DNA of 42,424 bases, taken from contig PANE01000022.1 in assembly GCA_002708305.1 (NCBI GenBank), positions 97,915-140,338 of the forward strand, in the 5' to 3' direction. A program made the translations under genes and the position numbers. Of the stretch, positions 31,584 to 40,408 are shown piece by piece; the stretch's first letter is position 1; every line of letters begins with the position of its first letter. This DNA comes from Rhodospirillaceae bacterium (GTDB lineage Bacteria > Pseudomonadota > Alphaproteobacteria > Thalassobaculales > Thalassobaculaceae). Under the pieces are notes generated by a model, which saw nothing but the letters and a program-made list of their open reading frames with translations, was not told where the DNA came from and searched no databases.

Positions 31584-33650
31584 TTAAATCTTTTTCCTGG
31601 TTATCAGCTGATGAATTAATACCGGAAGAAATACGAGAACGGCGTATATATCACTTTTCATTCCTGGTGCTACAAGTAATATCCCGGCAAGAGCCATGGC
31701 GATCCGTATGCCGGCCGGCATAACGGTTAAGAAATACCCTGCTACCGCAGTTGCAACCATAAACACGCCGACGGCACAACTAATTGTGGTGCTTAAGAAT
31801 GAACTCCATGTGAAGTATCCTTCTATGACTATTAACATAACGGGGGAGTAAACAAAAACCATAGGAACCATTAGCTTCGCTATTCCCAACGAGAATGCTG
31901 ATAGTCCAGTTCTAAATGGATTAGCTCCTGCAATTCCTGCAGCAGCATATGCAGATGCGCAAACGGGTGGGGTTATTTCGGAAATTACCCCATAATATAA
32001 GACAAATAGGTGTGATGCGAGCGGTGGAACACCTAGGTTACCCAAAGCAGGTTGAGCCACAGTAGCTAACATGATGTAAAGCGCTGTAGTAGGTAACCCC
32101 GCTCCCATAAAAATACAGGTTACAGCAATCATTATTAATGAGATAAATAGGGTCAAATCTTGAAGATTAAAGTCAGCTAATGGAAACCACGAAAACAGCG
32201 GCAAAACTGTTTCCCCCAAATTAACAGCTACTTCTGTGACCATAAACCCTAGACGAAAACCTAGCCCTGTCGTATTGACGACACCAACGACAATACCAAT
32301 GGCAGAACAAACAGCCCCAACTGCTAGTGCATATTTGACGCCGGTAACACATCCTTCAAAAATATCATTTAAGCCAATACGGTGCATTGGATTAATAAAA
32401 CCAACAACCAGAGCAGAAGTGATTCCCCAGAAAGCAGCCATATGTGGTGAAAAACCGCTAAATAATACATAAATTAATACAACCAATGGTATAGCAGTTG
32501 GCCAACCCCGCTTTAGCACATTCCACAATTTAGGAATTTCAGATTCTGGAAGGCCTTTCAGTCCTAGGCGTTTTGCCTCAAAGTGAACAATAGAAATTAC
32601 GCCTATATAATGCATTGCAGCCGGCACTAATGCTGCGAGAATTATTGTTGTGTATGGTAACTCTAAAAACTCAGCCATTACAAAAGCGGCAGCACCCATG
32701 ATTGGTGGGGTAATTTGACCTCCCGCACTTGATGCCGCTTCTACCCCTCCTGCTAGATGGCCCGGGTAGCCCATCTTTTTCATATTCGGAATGGTTAACG
32801 ATCCCGTTGACACCGTATTCGCTATTGATGACCCTGAAATAGTTCCAAAAAAAGCGGAGGAAACCACGCTAACTTTGGCTAGGCCACCCGTATAGCGACC
32901 AGCTAAAACCGTGGCAATATCTACAAAAAATTGTCCCAAGCCCATTCTTTGTGCCAAAATTCCAAATAGGACAAAATGAAACACGACTGTTGAAACTATC
33001 CATAGTGTAACCCCAAAAATGCCTTCCTCTGGAAAATACATACTATTTATAAAAAGATCCCAGCTAACACCCGGATGTTTGAGTATCTGGAACGGCATGT
33101 ACATTCCAAAAACAGCATATATAGTGAATACGAGGATAATAATCGGGACTATTATTCCTAATGTTCTTCGGACGGCCTCAAGTAAGACGATAATTAGAAT
33201 GGTACCAAATACTACGTCGATCCTCGCAGGGTTGCCTTGCCTTAGTACTTGTTCCGGAAGTTGAAAACGGCCACCAAGAAACTCAAAGTCTATTTCATAC
33301 CATGTTATTCCAACGTAGTAGGCAGCTGAAACGCCAGCAAGAATAAATAACCAATCCCAGATGGGCACATTAGCATATCTCCACCATGTATTCGGTTTAA
33401 GTTGATTATTATTTCCACGGAGAGCGGGGAAGCCAATGAATACTAATACGAACACACCAGCCATATGTGTTCCCATATGCCAATAGTCTATCGGAACACC
33501 AGTACCGGCTGTGATATAGTGGTACGCAGCGAAACAAATAGAAAAGAGGAATGTAAACTTTACAAGGAATGGGCCAGTCTTCCGTGTTTGAAGTCCACTA
33601 TCATATTTCTCTTCCAGCTCCTCAGCTAGCTTCACATCAAAATTAGCCAT
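31584..33650 (-). CDS. TRAP transporter fused permease (TAXI type, DctQ-DctM fusion)
   Basis: Inner-membrane permease of 688 residues with a small 4TM-like domain fused to the large DctM-like domain, giving about 17-19 hydrophobic segments. The N-terminal soluble part (EELEEKYDSGLQTRKTGPFLVK) precedes the first helices. Hallmarks of the large subunit are SGSSIANTVSTGSLTIPNMKKMGYPGHLAGGVEAASSAGGQITPPIMGAAAFVMAEF and AGLPTTALYIM. Such fused permeases pair with TAXI receptors and are driven by ion gradients. The receptor gene is directly upstream on the same strand, separated by a 102-base spacer with a strong hairpin. The substrate is not known; TAXI systems have been linked to glutamate and other carboxylates. 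Confidence 0.93.
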   Translation of the reverse strand: MANFDVKLAEELEEKYDSGLQTRKTGPFLVKFTFLFSICFAAYHYITAGTGVPIDYWHMGTHMAGVFVLVFIGFPALRGNNNQLKPNTWWRYANVPIWDWLFILAGVSAAYYVGITWYEIDFEFLGGRFQLPEQVLRQGNPARIDVVFGTILIIVLLEAVRRTLGIIVPIIILVFTIYAVFGMYMPFQILKHPGVSWDLFINSMYFPEEGIFGVTLWIVSTVVFHFVLFGILAQRMGLGQFFVDIATVLAGRYTGGLAKVSVVSSAFFGTISGSSIANTVSTGSLTIPNMKKMGYPGHLAGGVEAASSAGGQITPPIMGAAAFVMAEFLELPYTTIILAALVPAAMHYIGVISIVHFEAKRLGLKGLPESEIPKLWNVLKRGWPTAIPLVVLIYVLFSGFSPHMAAFWGITSALVVGFINPMHRIGLNDIFEGCVTGVKYALAVGAVCSAIGIVVGVVNTTGLGFRLGFMVTEVAVNLGETVLPLFSWFPLADFNLQDLTLFISLIMIAVTCIFMGAGLPTTALYIMLATVAQPALGNLGVPPLASHLFVLYYGVISEITPPVCASAYAAAGIAGANPFRTGLSAFSLGIAKLMVPMVFVYSPVMLIVIEGYFTWSSFLSTTISCAVGVFMVATAVAGYFLTVMPAGIRIAMALAGILLVAPGMKSDIYAVLVFLPVLIHQLITRKKI

Positions 33651-33706
33651 ACCGAACTTTCACGATTATAAGATCTGGAGAAGAAATATTTATATTAGTT
33701 GCGATA

Positions 33707-33734
33707 TTAGGGATGAGCATTTGCTCATCCCTAA
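33707..33734 (-). promoter_or_regulatory. Perfect intercistronic hairpin between receptor and permease
   Basis: TTAGGGATGAGCA (33707-33719) and TGCTCATCCCTAA (33722-33734) are exact inverted repeats: 13 bp around two bases (practical loop about four). It begins about 20 bases after the receptor stop and ends about 55 bases before the permease start. On the minus strand no U-tract follows, so it fits an attenuator or an mRNA-stabilising 3' end that raises receptor over permease. Confidence 0.7.
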
Positions 33735-33752
33735 ATAGGTTTAAGTCACAGT

Positions 33753-34748
33753 TTACTTGATCAAACCTTTTTCTTTATAAAACTTTTTCGCACCTGGATG
33801 AACTGGAATTAATACACCCTTAAGCGCTGTTTTTAATTGGATGGCCTTACCTTTTGAATGTCCTTTATCAAGAAGTCCTCGTGTTTTCTTACTCCATAGA
33901 GCTTTTGTTATCCCATAAATTAATTCATCAGGTTGATCTACAGAGGTAACTAACTGTCCATTCACTGCAATGGTCGAAACGTTATATTTTATAGTTTCGT
34001 AGGTGCCTGCTGGAATACTGGATTCTACATAATACGGGATGATTTTATTTATTTCTTTTTGTTCAGCAGCGGAGAAACTATAAAGTTCAAAACCTTTTGT
34101 TGAACCTAATTGGATCAATGCCGCGAAAGGAGTACCTCCAGCATAAAAGAAAGCATCTAACTGCCCATCAGCGAGCCGTTGCGCGCTTTGTTTTAGGCCT
34201 AATTCACGCTCTTTAACTTTTATCCCATAGTGTTTTAGAATCATTTTAACCGATACTTGAGTGCCTGAACCAGCAGAGGCGACGCCGACAGTTTTTCCAG
34301 CAAGATCTTTTAAACTTTTTATCTTAGTGCCTTTTGGAAGCACCAGATGCATATCCTCTGGATATAAATTGGCAATCACTCGAACTTTATCTTTTTTGTT
34401 CCCAGCAAATTTACCAGTTCCCTCGTAGCCTTGAGTGACACTTTGAGCTCCGGCAAGACCAGCTTCTAGATTGCCAGCTTGAACGGCATTCATATTAAAA
34501 ACTGATGCATTGGTCGAAACTGCGATTGCCACTAATCCCGGTACGCCACAAGTTCCACCTTTTGCACAAGAGCGGGCTCCAGGAGGACTTGAAATGGCGT
34601 TTGCAATGAGGCCTCCTATCGGAAAGTAAGTCCCTCCTGCACCACCTGTTCCTATACGAAAAAACTTCATTTCCTGCGCACTGATAGACGTACCCATAAT
34701 ACCGAGTGCTGCTACCAGTATGGTTAAGAATTTCAAATTTAATTTCAT
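33753..34748 (-). CDS. TAXI-family TRAP transporter solute receptor
   Basis: Periplasmic substrate-binding protein of 331 residues. A signal peptide occupies residues 1-24 (cleavage after SISA). The mature part starts QEMKFFRIGTGGAGGTYFPIGGLIANAIS, the TAXI signature, followed by a two-cysteine segment SCAKGGTCGVPG that could form a disulfide, and a second lobe with GKTVGVASAGSGTQVSVKMIL. It is the first gene of its operon, with the fused permease downstream, and is divergent from the ureohydrolase-family gene. AAGGG nine bases before the ATG supports this start. Confidence 0.94.
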   Translation of the reverse strand: MKLNLKFLTILVAALGIMGTSISAQEMKFFRIGTGGAGGTYFPIGGLIANAISSPPGARSCAKGGTCGVPGLVAIAVSTNASVFNMNAVQAGNLEAGLAGAQSVTQGYEGTGKFAGNKKDKVRVIANLYPEDMHLVLPKGTKIKSLKDLAGKTVGVASAGSGTQVSVKMILKHYGIKVKERELGLKQSAQRLADGQLDAFFYAGGTPFAALIQLGSTKGFELYSFSAAEQKEINKIIPYYVESSIPAGTYETIKYNVSTIAVNGQLVTSVDQPDELIYGITKALWSKKTRGLLDKGHSKGKAIQLKTALKGVLIPVHPGAKKFYKEKGLIK

Positions 34749-34920
34749 TATTATAGCCCTTACATTTAATGATTCCGGGTATATGTTAGTGAAATGTCAT
34801 ATTTTTATCCGACAAATACACCGAAAAATTTAAGAAGATTCAAGATTAACGTAATACATTCATTCGCACCCTAAGTAGTAATGAGGTAGAGTCAATAGAA
34901 AACATTAAGGTGCATAGGAC

Positions 34921-35877
34921 ATGAATGAGAACATTAAGCCTCCAAAAACACTCGCTCCCAAGCCAAAAAGTTTTATTGGATTACCCGTGTGTACTAACTG
35001 GGCAGAATTGAAGGCAGACGCCGTCTTATTCGGTGTCCCTCATGGTAAACCCTATTTTGAAAAAAATTTTCCAAATGACCAAAGTCGAGCACCATTCGCT
35101 TTACGATCTGCTTCCGACCGGATTGTGGTTGGTGTCGATTCTGTAAATATGGATTATAGTTGTTCACCCAGTCTATCAAAGGGAATAACTCTGATCGATG
35201 GTGGCGATATAGCTTTAGAGGAAGGGAAATTAGATAAACACTATTTGCAAGCAGAAGATGCGGTCCGATACGCATTAAAGAATAGTATAATGCCAATCAG
35301 TATAGGTGGTGATGATGGTGTCACCAATCCTGTTCTACGCGGTCTTGATGTTTGTGAAAACATTACATTGATACAAATTGATGCTCATCTAGACTGGAAG
35401 GATGAGAGGTTTGGTGAGTATGACGGGTACTCCAGCCCTATGCGGCGCGCGTCTGAATTATCGCAAATAAAGGATATTCACCAGATTGGTATACGCTCTT
35501 TTGGAAGTTCAACGGAAAAAGAATTAAAGATAGCAAAAGATTGGGGAGCCCAAATTCACTTAGCCCGTGATATTCATAAATATGGTATAGAATCTGTTAT
35601 TGCTAAATTGCCCAATGGGGGACAGTTTTTCATTACACTTGATGTTGATGGCTTAGATCCTTCTGTTATGCCTGGAACTGTGGCCTTGGCACCTGGGGGG
35701 TTATTCTGGTGGCACATAGTAGAACTATTCGATGCCTTGAGCCAAAAGGGAAGCATTCTTGGTCTAAATGTAGTTGAGATGTCTCCAAAGAATGATCTTA
35801 ATCAAATCTCAATGATTGGGGTGGGGCGATTAATACTTGGTATTGTGCTACAAGAAATAGAAAAGAAATTGAAATAA
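34921..35877 (+). CDS. Agmatinase/arginase (ureohydrolase) family protein
   Basis: Binuclear-metal amidinohydrolase of 318 residues, splitting a guanidino compound into urea and an amine, or a related reaction. Metal-site motifs are IDAHLD (Asp154, His156, Asp158) and LDVDGLDP (Asp241, Asp243), with a later Glu in NVVEMSP. The first metal-ligand motif, normally GGDH, reads GGDD here (Asp132 replaces His), and the usual HGTP before MRRA is SSP. Substrate and metal preference are therefore open; agmatine, guanidinobutyrate or another guanidino acid are all possible. The gene is divergent from the TAXI transporter, 172 bases apart, which may supply the substrate. Confidence 0.85.
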   Translation: MNENIKPPKTLAPKPKSFIGLPVCTNWAELKADAVLFGVPHGKPYFEKNFPNDQSRAPFALRSASDRIVVGVDSVNMDYSCSPSLSKGITLIDGGDIALEEGKLDKHYLQAEDAVRYALKNSIMPISIGGDDGVTNPVLRGLDVCENITLIQIDAHLDWKDERFGEYDGYSSPMRRASELSQIKDIHQIGIRSFGSSTEKELKIAKDWGAQIHLARDIHKYGIESVIAKLPNGGQFFITLDVDGLDPSVMPGTVALAPGGLFWWHIVELFDALSQKGSILGLNVVEMSPKNDLNQISMIGVGRLILGIVLQEIEKKLK

Positions 35878-36009
35878 TAATTTTTAGCGAACAAAAAAGT
35901 CACTTAAATTTGTATTCTCAAGATTAAACCATCTTTGGTGCATATAAAATAAAGCAGATGTGCATCTTTTGATTAAATATTTACGCATTCCAAAAAATAC
36001 AGAACATCA

Positions 36010-36840
36010 TTATACGAACGTATGCCGCCGCTTTTTTATCGAGGGAATCCCTTTTATTTTATTTAACCCGGAATACCAATCGATCAAAATAATATGTGGT
36101 ATTGTCAACGCCGCCAAACCTATAAATGTTGCCCTTATAATTCCCGTATCAAAAGTTATGGTTCGCAACACGTATGCCCCGATAAATATAAGTACTATGC
36201 TAACTACTGCGATTATTATGAGCGATAGATAGTCATCTTTACTGAGGACACCGAGTGATTCTAATAATTCCTTTGTATGGCGAAGTGAGTGTACCAGACA
36301 AAAATAAAGAGCAAACCCCCATAGTGGAGATAAATAGGCCAAGATTAGAGCTAAAAATAGCATCTCTATAAATTCATATTTTAAAAGATCTTTCGTTTTA
36401 ATAAAAAACAGTAAACAACCTAACAGCCAAATTGGAAAAAGCTGAACAATAAAAGCTGTAAATTCATGGGACTCCGCAAATAGGAGCAGTGCGAAAAGAT
36501 AATTAACATCAGTTGTATGAAAAGTACTGGGGATCATAATTGGCATAGAACCGAATATGATAATTCTAACATACCGGAAGGACATAGTTTTTGATTTGTT
36601 TGTATCCATTAACCCAAAATGATGAATAGATATTATTAGAAATAAACCTAGACTCCAGAAGGGTGCCAAAAACCAAATCAAAATAATAATAGCTACCAGG
36701 ATTAAGTAACTTGAGAGAAATAAAGATAGATAAAAATAATTATCGCTAAACATACGACGGGCTATAAGAATATCTGCAGCTCCGTGAGGGAGACCTATAA
36801 ATAATATTAATATGAGTGGTGCTATGATATCTACAGTCAT
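36010..36840 (-). CDS. blh: Beta-carotene 15,15'-dioxygenase (Brp/Blh family)
   Basis: Membrane enzyme that cleaves beta-carotene into two retinal molecules, the chromophore for the rhodopsin at the head of this operon. The 276-residue protein is almost wholly hydrophobic. Conserved iron-ligand-type histidines are visible: His19 in GLPHGAAD, His73/His74 in SIHHFGLMD, His184 and His188 in LVHSLRHTKE, and His249 in TIPHIILIDW. The start overlaps the crtY stop (ATGA). It is the last gene of the cassette, with no clear terminator downstream. Confidence 0.92.
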   Translation of the reverse strand: MTVDIIAPLILILFIGLPHGAADILIARRMFSDNYFYLSLFLSSYLILVAIIILIWFLAPFWSLGLFLIISIHHFGLMDTNKSKTMSFRYVRIIIFGSMPIMIPSTFHTTDVNYLFALLLFAESHEFTAFIVQLFPIWLLGCLLFFIKTKDLLKYEFIEMLFLALILAYLSPLWGFALYFCLVHSLRHTKELLESLGVLSKDDYLSLIIIAVVSIVLIFIGAYVLRTITFDTGIIRATFIGLAALTIPHIILIDWYSGLNKIKGIPSIKKRRHTFV

Positions 36841-37976
36841 TCAAAAATGCTCCTAATTGAAGCCTTTAAGAATTTAGTTTTTGGTAAAGCATTAATTATC
36901 TTCGCTTTAACTGATATTGGGCAATGTCCATTCATAAATTGTGCAAATTCATCACCGCGTAAACTTTCTAACACTTTTGCAAAGACCTCAGGCGCAATCT
37001 CCGGCGATTGGGATAAAACGTTCAAGAAAATTTTATCCATAACTGTTTCAAGTTTTGTCGCACCGGACCGAATTTCTGTTTTGTGATAGTCACCCCTTTT
37101 AATATTTGTAACCAAGTCATTAATTTGAAACAGGATTTGAGAGAAGGCATAACCTGTTGATGATCGCATTATACCACTGTTGAGGCCAAAGGAAATTCCA
37201 TATGGGGGCTGTGGATGCTTCCTATTTAAGGGTATTGCGCCAGATTCTGTATTAATGATTTCCCAGTTCGATTTTGGAAAATGTTTCTCGATATATCCTC
37301 GTATTTGTTTCTCGTACCACAAAGTTGGTAATAATTGTGTTGAGTATACCGTAGATTCAATTAATGCGGATGTCTTTGAAAATGGTAGCAAGTATATAAA
37401 ATGAATACCAGGTTCCTGTGAAACCCTAAAGTCCATAAGAATAGCTGTTGAGTCATCAAAAATTGGTGTAGTTGACTGAATAGTCCAGCCAACAAAATGT
37501 TGGTATAATGCCCCCTGGGAAACAACTGGTGGTCGACTATCAAAAACGGTTTCAGTTTCGAGTTCTATACCAGTAGACAACTTAAGGACATTAACACCTT
37601 CTTTAATGGTTGCGCTTATCACTTTATCTCTAAGTATTTTTCCGTTGGCACTTTCAATTTTTCTGATTAAAGATGCCTCATATTCAGCAGAGGATATTGC
37701 GACATATGCGAAATCATTCCCACACCGGAAAATACTTCTATCATATGTTTTAATGGCCCATCGAGCCCATTTCTTTTTTATAAAATTCCGCGGGACACTG
37801 AGACTTTCATGACCATCATCCCAATAAGACCAAATATGGTCTTTACGTTTTGATTGGGGGTCTAATAGTATTGAAGGATGTAATTCTGAATTAATCAAGT
37901 GATAGGCTAGTGTAAGACCCGCGCAACCTGCCCCTACGATTGCGCTTTTGTATCGATCAATATCTTTAACTTCCAT
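36837..37976 (-). CDS. crtY: Lycopene beta-cyclase
   Basis: Flavoprotein that cyclises both ends of lycopene to give beta-carotene. The 379-residue protein starts with a dinucleotide-binding fold (SAIVGAGCAGLTLAYHL, glycines at 15-20), has YSYWDDGHESL, the internal PVVSQGALYQHFVGWTIQST typical of CrtY-type cyclases, and GGxMRSSTGY-like SGIMRSSTGYAFSQI. It overlaps the crtB end by 11 bases and the blh start by four. Length is close to the usual 380-390. Confidence 0.93.
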   Translation of the reverse strand: MEVKDIDRYKSAIVGAGCAGLTLAYHLINSELHPSILLDPQSKRKDHIWSYWDDGHESLSVPRNFIKKKWARWAIKTYDRSIFRCGNDFAYVAISSAEYEASLIRKIESANGKILRDKVISATIKEGVNVLKLSTGIELETETVFDSRPPVVSQGALYQHFVGWTIQSTTPIFDDSTAILMDFRVSQEPGIHFIYLLPFSKTSALIESTVYSTQLLPTLWYEKQIRGYIEKHFPKSNWEIINTESGAIPLNRKHPQPPYGISFGLNSGIMRSSTGYAFSQILFQINDLVTNIKRGDYHKTEIRSGATKLETVMDKIFLNVLSQSPEIAPEVFAKVLESLRGDEFAQFMNGHCPISVKAKIINALPKTKFLKASIRSIFE

Positions 37977-38910
37977 TAATGTTTTGGAACCTTTTTAAAT
38001 GAATGTGCAAAGACTTATTATGGATAGGGTATGACTTCAACCTACTAAACAAAGTTATAATTATAAAGAATGAATAAATAAATTTTTCAGCGATACTCAC
38101 GATTTGTCTTCCTTGCCACCATCGAGTTCCTCTTTTCACTAGCTTTCTTCCAATTTGCCGATAAATAATAGCCGCAATACCAATTGCAATATGATTACGT
38201 ATCGGTAGGTAGGCTAGTCCTGAGAGCCCTGAGTCGTAGTACTCTTCTGCAATGGTTAAAATATGATTTATCGACTTCTTTATTATCTCCCGCCCTTGTG
38301 GATCATTTCCACTAGCACTTATTAAGATTTCATCTGGCGTCATTGCTCGACATAATGTTTTGGGAATATAACGTCTACCGTATATGGCATCTTCTTTTAC
38401 GTCCCGTGCTATGTTAGTGAGTTGCATTGCTATTCCAAGGTCAATCGCGAAGGAAAATGATTTATTATTTTTAGCATCTAAAATAGGTGCCATCATAAGA
38501 CCCACGGTCCCCGCAACCTGATATGAATATTGGATGAGTTCTCCTTCATCACGTATTAAGATATCATTTTGATCGCTGATTAAACCTTCTAGTAAGTCGT
38601 TGGCTGATGAAATACCAGACCTATTTCCGTCGTTTAATTTCAAAAACGAATCTATTTGGGGAGGTAAGTTATGCGATTTGCTTCCCAGATTAATATTATT
38701 TTTTATCTGGAGCAGTTTGTCTAACCTATCTTTCTCATGGCCGTCAGCGATATCATCCAGGTATCTACAAAATCCATAAAGATGTGTTGCTTTTTGGCTG
38801 GATTCTTTTCCTAAAAAAAAACGTGCCCAATAAAAGGATTTACCGTGTTGAGCCAGTACTTGATCTGGACCGGAATATTGAGTCTTTAAACCACTGGGTT
38901 TTATCTTCAC
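37966..38910 (-). CDS. crtB: Phytoene synthase
   Basis: Condenses two GGPP into phytoene. The 314-residue protein has the first Asp-rich motif DDIAD at 52-56 (CRYLDDIADGHEKD) and the second, DVKED, at 170-174 in QLTNIARDVKEDAIYGRRYIP. Both bind the diphosphate magnesium ions. The start is GTG with only a weak ribosome site, four bases after crtI. It lies in the rhodopsin pigment operon. Confidence 0.93.
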   Translation of the reverse strand: MKIKPSGLKTQYSGPDQVLAQHGKSFYWARFFLGKESSQKATHLYGFCRYLDDIADGHEKDRLDKLLQIKNNINLGSKSHNLPPQIDSFLKLNDGNRSGISSANDLLEGLISDQNDILIRDEGELIQYSYQVAGTVGLMMAPILDAKNNKSFSFAIDLGIAMQLTNIARDVKEDAIYGRRYIPKTLCRAMTPDEILISASGNDPQGREIIKKSINHILTIAEEYYDSGLSGLAYLPIRNHIAIGIAAIIYRQIGRKLVKRGTRWWQGRQIVSIAEKFIYSFFIIITLFSRLKSYPIHNKSLHIHLKRFQNINGS

Positions 38911-38914
38911 TTTT

Positions 38915-40408
38915 CTATTGTTTCTTCATAATACGTTCGACGACTTTAGCAGAACTTACAACACCGGGAAGGCCCGCTCCGGGATGCGTTCCAGCTCCAA
39001 CAAAATAAAGGTTTTTAAGTTTAGGGTCCTGGTTGTGATAGCGGAACCAGGCAGATTGAGTCAGATTAGGAGCGATAGAAAAACCCGCACCGTGAGCGCA
39101 AAGATATTTATCTTTAAAAGTTTCGGGGGTCATCCAATATTCAGCGGTAATTTGATTGTCCAGATCAGGTAATATAGTCTCTGCCAGGGCTTGAACAATT
39201 TTATTTCGTAAGACTTGGCCCTCAATTTCCCAATTTATAGGTGTTCGTAAATTGGGCACAGGACATAGTACGTAAAAGCTATCGCATCCATTCGGAGCAA
39301 AACTATTGTCAGTTGCGGTTGGCCGATGAATATATAGAGAGAAGTCCTTAGTTAAATTTCCTCGATCAAAAATATCTGTTAATAATTCCTTGAAGCGCTC
39401 TGTGAGCCAAATAGTATGATGAGCGACATTGGGGTATTGTTGTTTAGTGCCAAAAAATAATACAAAGAGGCCCATTGAATAGTTGACAAACCGATCGGGC
39501 AACCACTTTTTAAAACCCATCGAGTGATTTTTTGGCATTCCAAGAAGTTTTTCGTAGGCAACTGCGGGATCAGCGTTGCAAATGATATGGTCGAAAGATA
39601 ATTTTTCACCGTCATTTATAATAACACCGCAGACCTTATTATTCTCATATAAAATTTGTTTTACTTCCGTATTGGTCATAATTTGAATTTTATTTCGTTG
39701 CATCAACTTTGTAAGTGCTCCAACAAGTTTTCCAGTACCTCCTTGGCAAAAATGGATGCCCCATTTTTTTTCCAGATAATGGATCAGTGAATATATAGAG
39801 GTTGTTGAAAATGGGTTTCCACCCACAAGTAGTGGGTGTATTGAAAAGGCCTGCTGAAGTAATGGATGTTTGATGTAGCTTTTTACAAATCGACTTACGG
39901 TTTTATCTGCCCGCAGTCTTATTAGATTGCCTATTTGCCTTATCATAGAACGAATTGTAAGAAATGGCACATGTGCTAACTTTGAAAAGCCGACGTCAAA
40001 TATCGCTTTTGAAGCTTTTAGCAGTTGTTGATAATTATCGACATCAGCGAGAGAAAATTTTTCAATTTCAGCATTCAATAGATTTGGATCGCCACTATAA
40101 TCAAATGTCTGGCCATTGTGAAATACATAACGATACCATGGTGATAAAGGTATGAAAGTCAAATGATCGTTTATATCTTCTTCGAATAATTCAAAGAGTT
40201 CCCCAAATAAAAAAGGAGCTGTAATGACGGTTGGACCAGTATCATGTTTAAATCCGTCTATTTCAAGGGTTTGAGCACGGCCTCCTAAATTATCGAGCCG
40301 GTCAATCAACGTAACGTCAAACCCGAGTGATCGGCTTCTTAAGGCGGCTGCGATACCACCAAAACCACCTCCGATAACGAGGACCTTTTCATCCTTCAAT
40401 TGCGTCAA
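38915..40408 (-). CDS. crtI: Phytoene desaturase (lycopene forming)
   Basis: FAD-dependent desaturase converting phytoene to lycopene. The 497-residue protein begins with VLVIGGGFGGIAAALRSRSLGFDVTLIDR (glycines 13-18) and ends with NLYFVGAGTHPGAGLPGVVSSAKVVERIM, the CrtI signature. The first in-frame start is TTG at 40408, overlapping the crtE stop (TTGA); a second TTG is at 40399, and no ATG lies near, so translation uses a weak start. Conserved length and ends argue against truncation. Confidence 0.94.
   Translation of the reverse strand: MTQLKDEKVLVIGGGFGGIAAALRSRSLGFDVTLIDRLDNLGGRAQTLEIDGFKHDTGPTVITAPFLFGELFELFEEDINDHLTFIPLSPWYRYVFHNGQTFDYSGDPNLLNAEIEKFSLADVDNYQQLLKASKAIFDVGFSKLAHVPFLTIRSMIRQIGNLIRLRADKTVSRFVKSYIKHPLLQQAFSIHPLLVGGNPFSTTSIYSLIHYLEKKWGIHFCQGGTGKLVGALTKLMQRNKIQIMTNTEVKQILYENNKVCGVIINDGEKLSFDHIICNADPAVAYEKLLGMPKNHSMGFKKWLPDRFVNYSMGLFVLFFGTKQQYPNVAHHTIWLTERFKELLTDIFDRGNLTKDFSLYIHRPTATDNSFAPNGCDSFYVLCPVPNLRTPINWEIEGQVLRNKIVQALAETILPDLDNQITAEYWMTPETFKDKYLCAHGAGFSIAPNLTQSAWFRYHNQDPKLKNLYFVGAGTHPGAGLPGVVSSAKVVERIMKKQ

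Noticed and set aside
31520-31723. Plus-strand ORF beside the TRAP permease gene
   Set aside because: It runs antisense into the permease coding region, has no ribosome site and no recognisable sequence.
35920-35935. AAGAT/ATCTT as a terminator of the ureohydrolase gene
   Set aside because: Only five base pairs, no T-run after it; expected by chance in AT-rich DNA.
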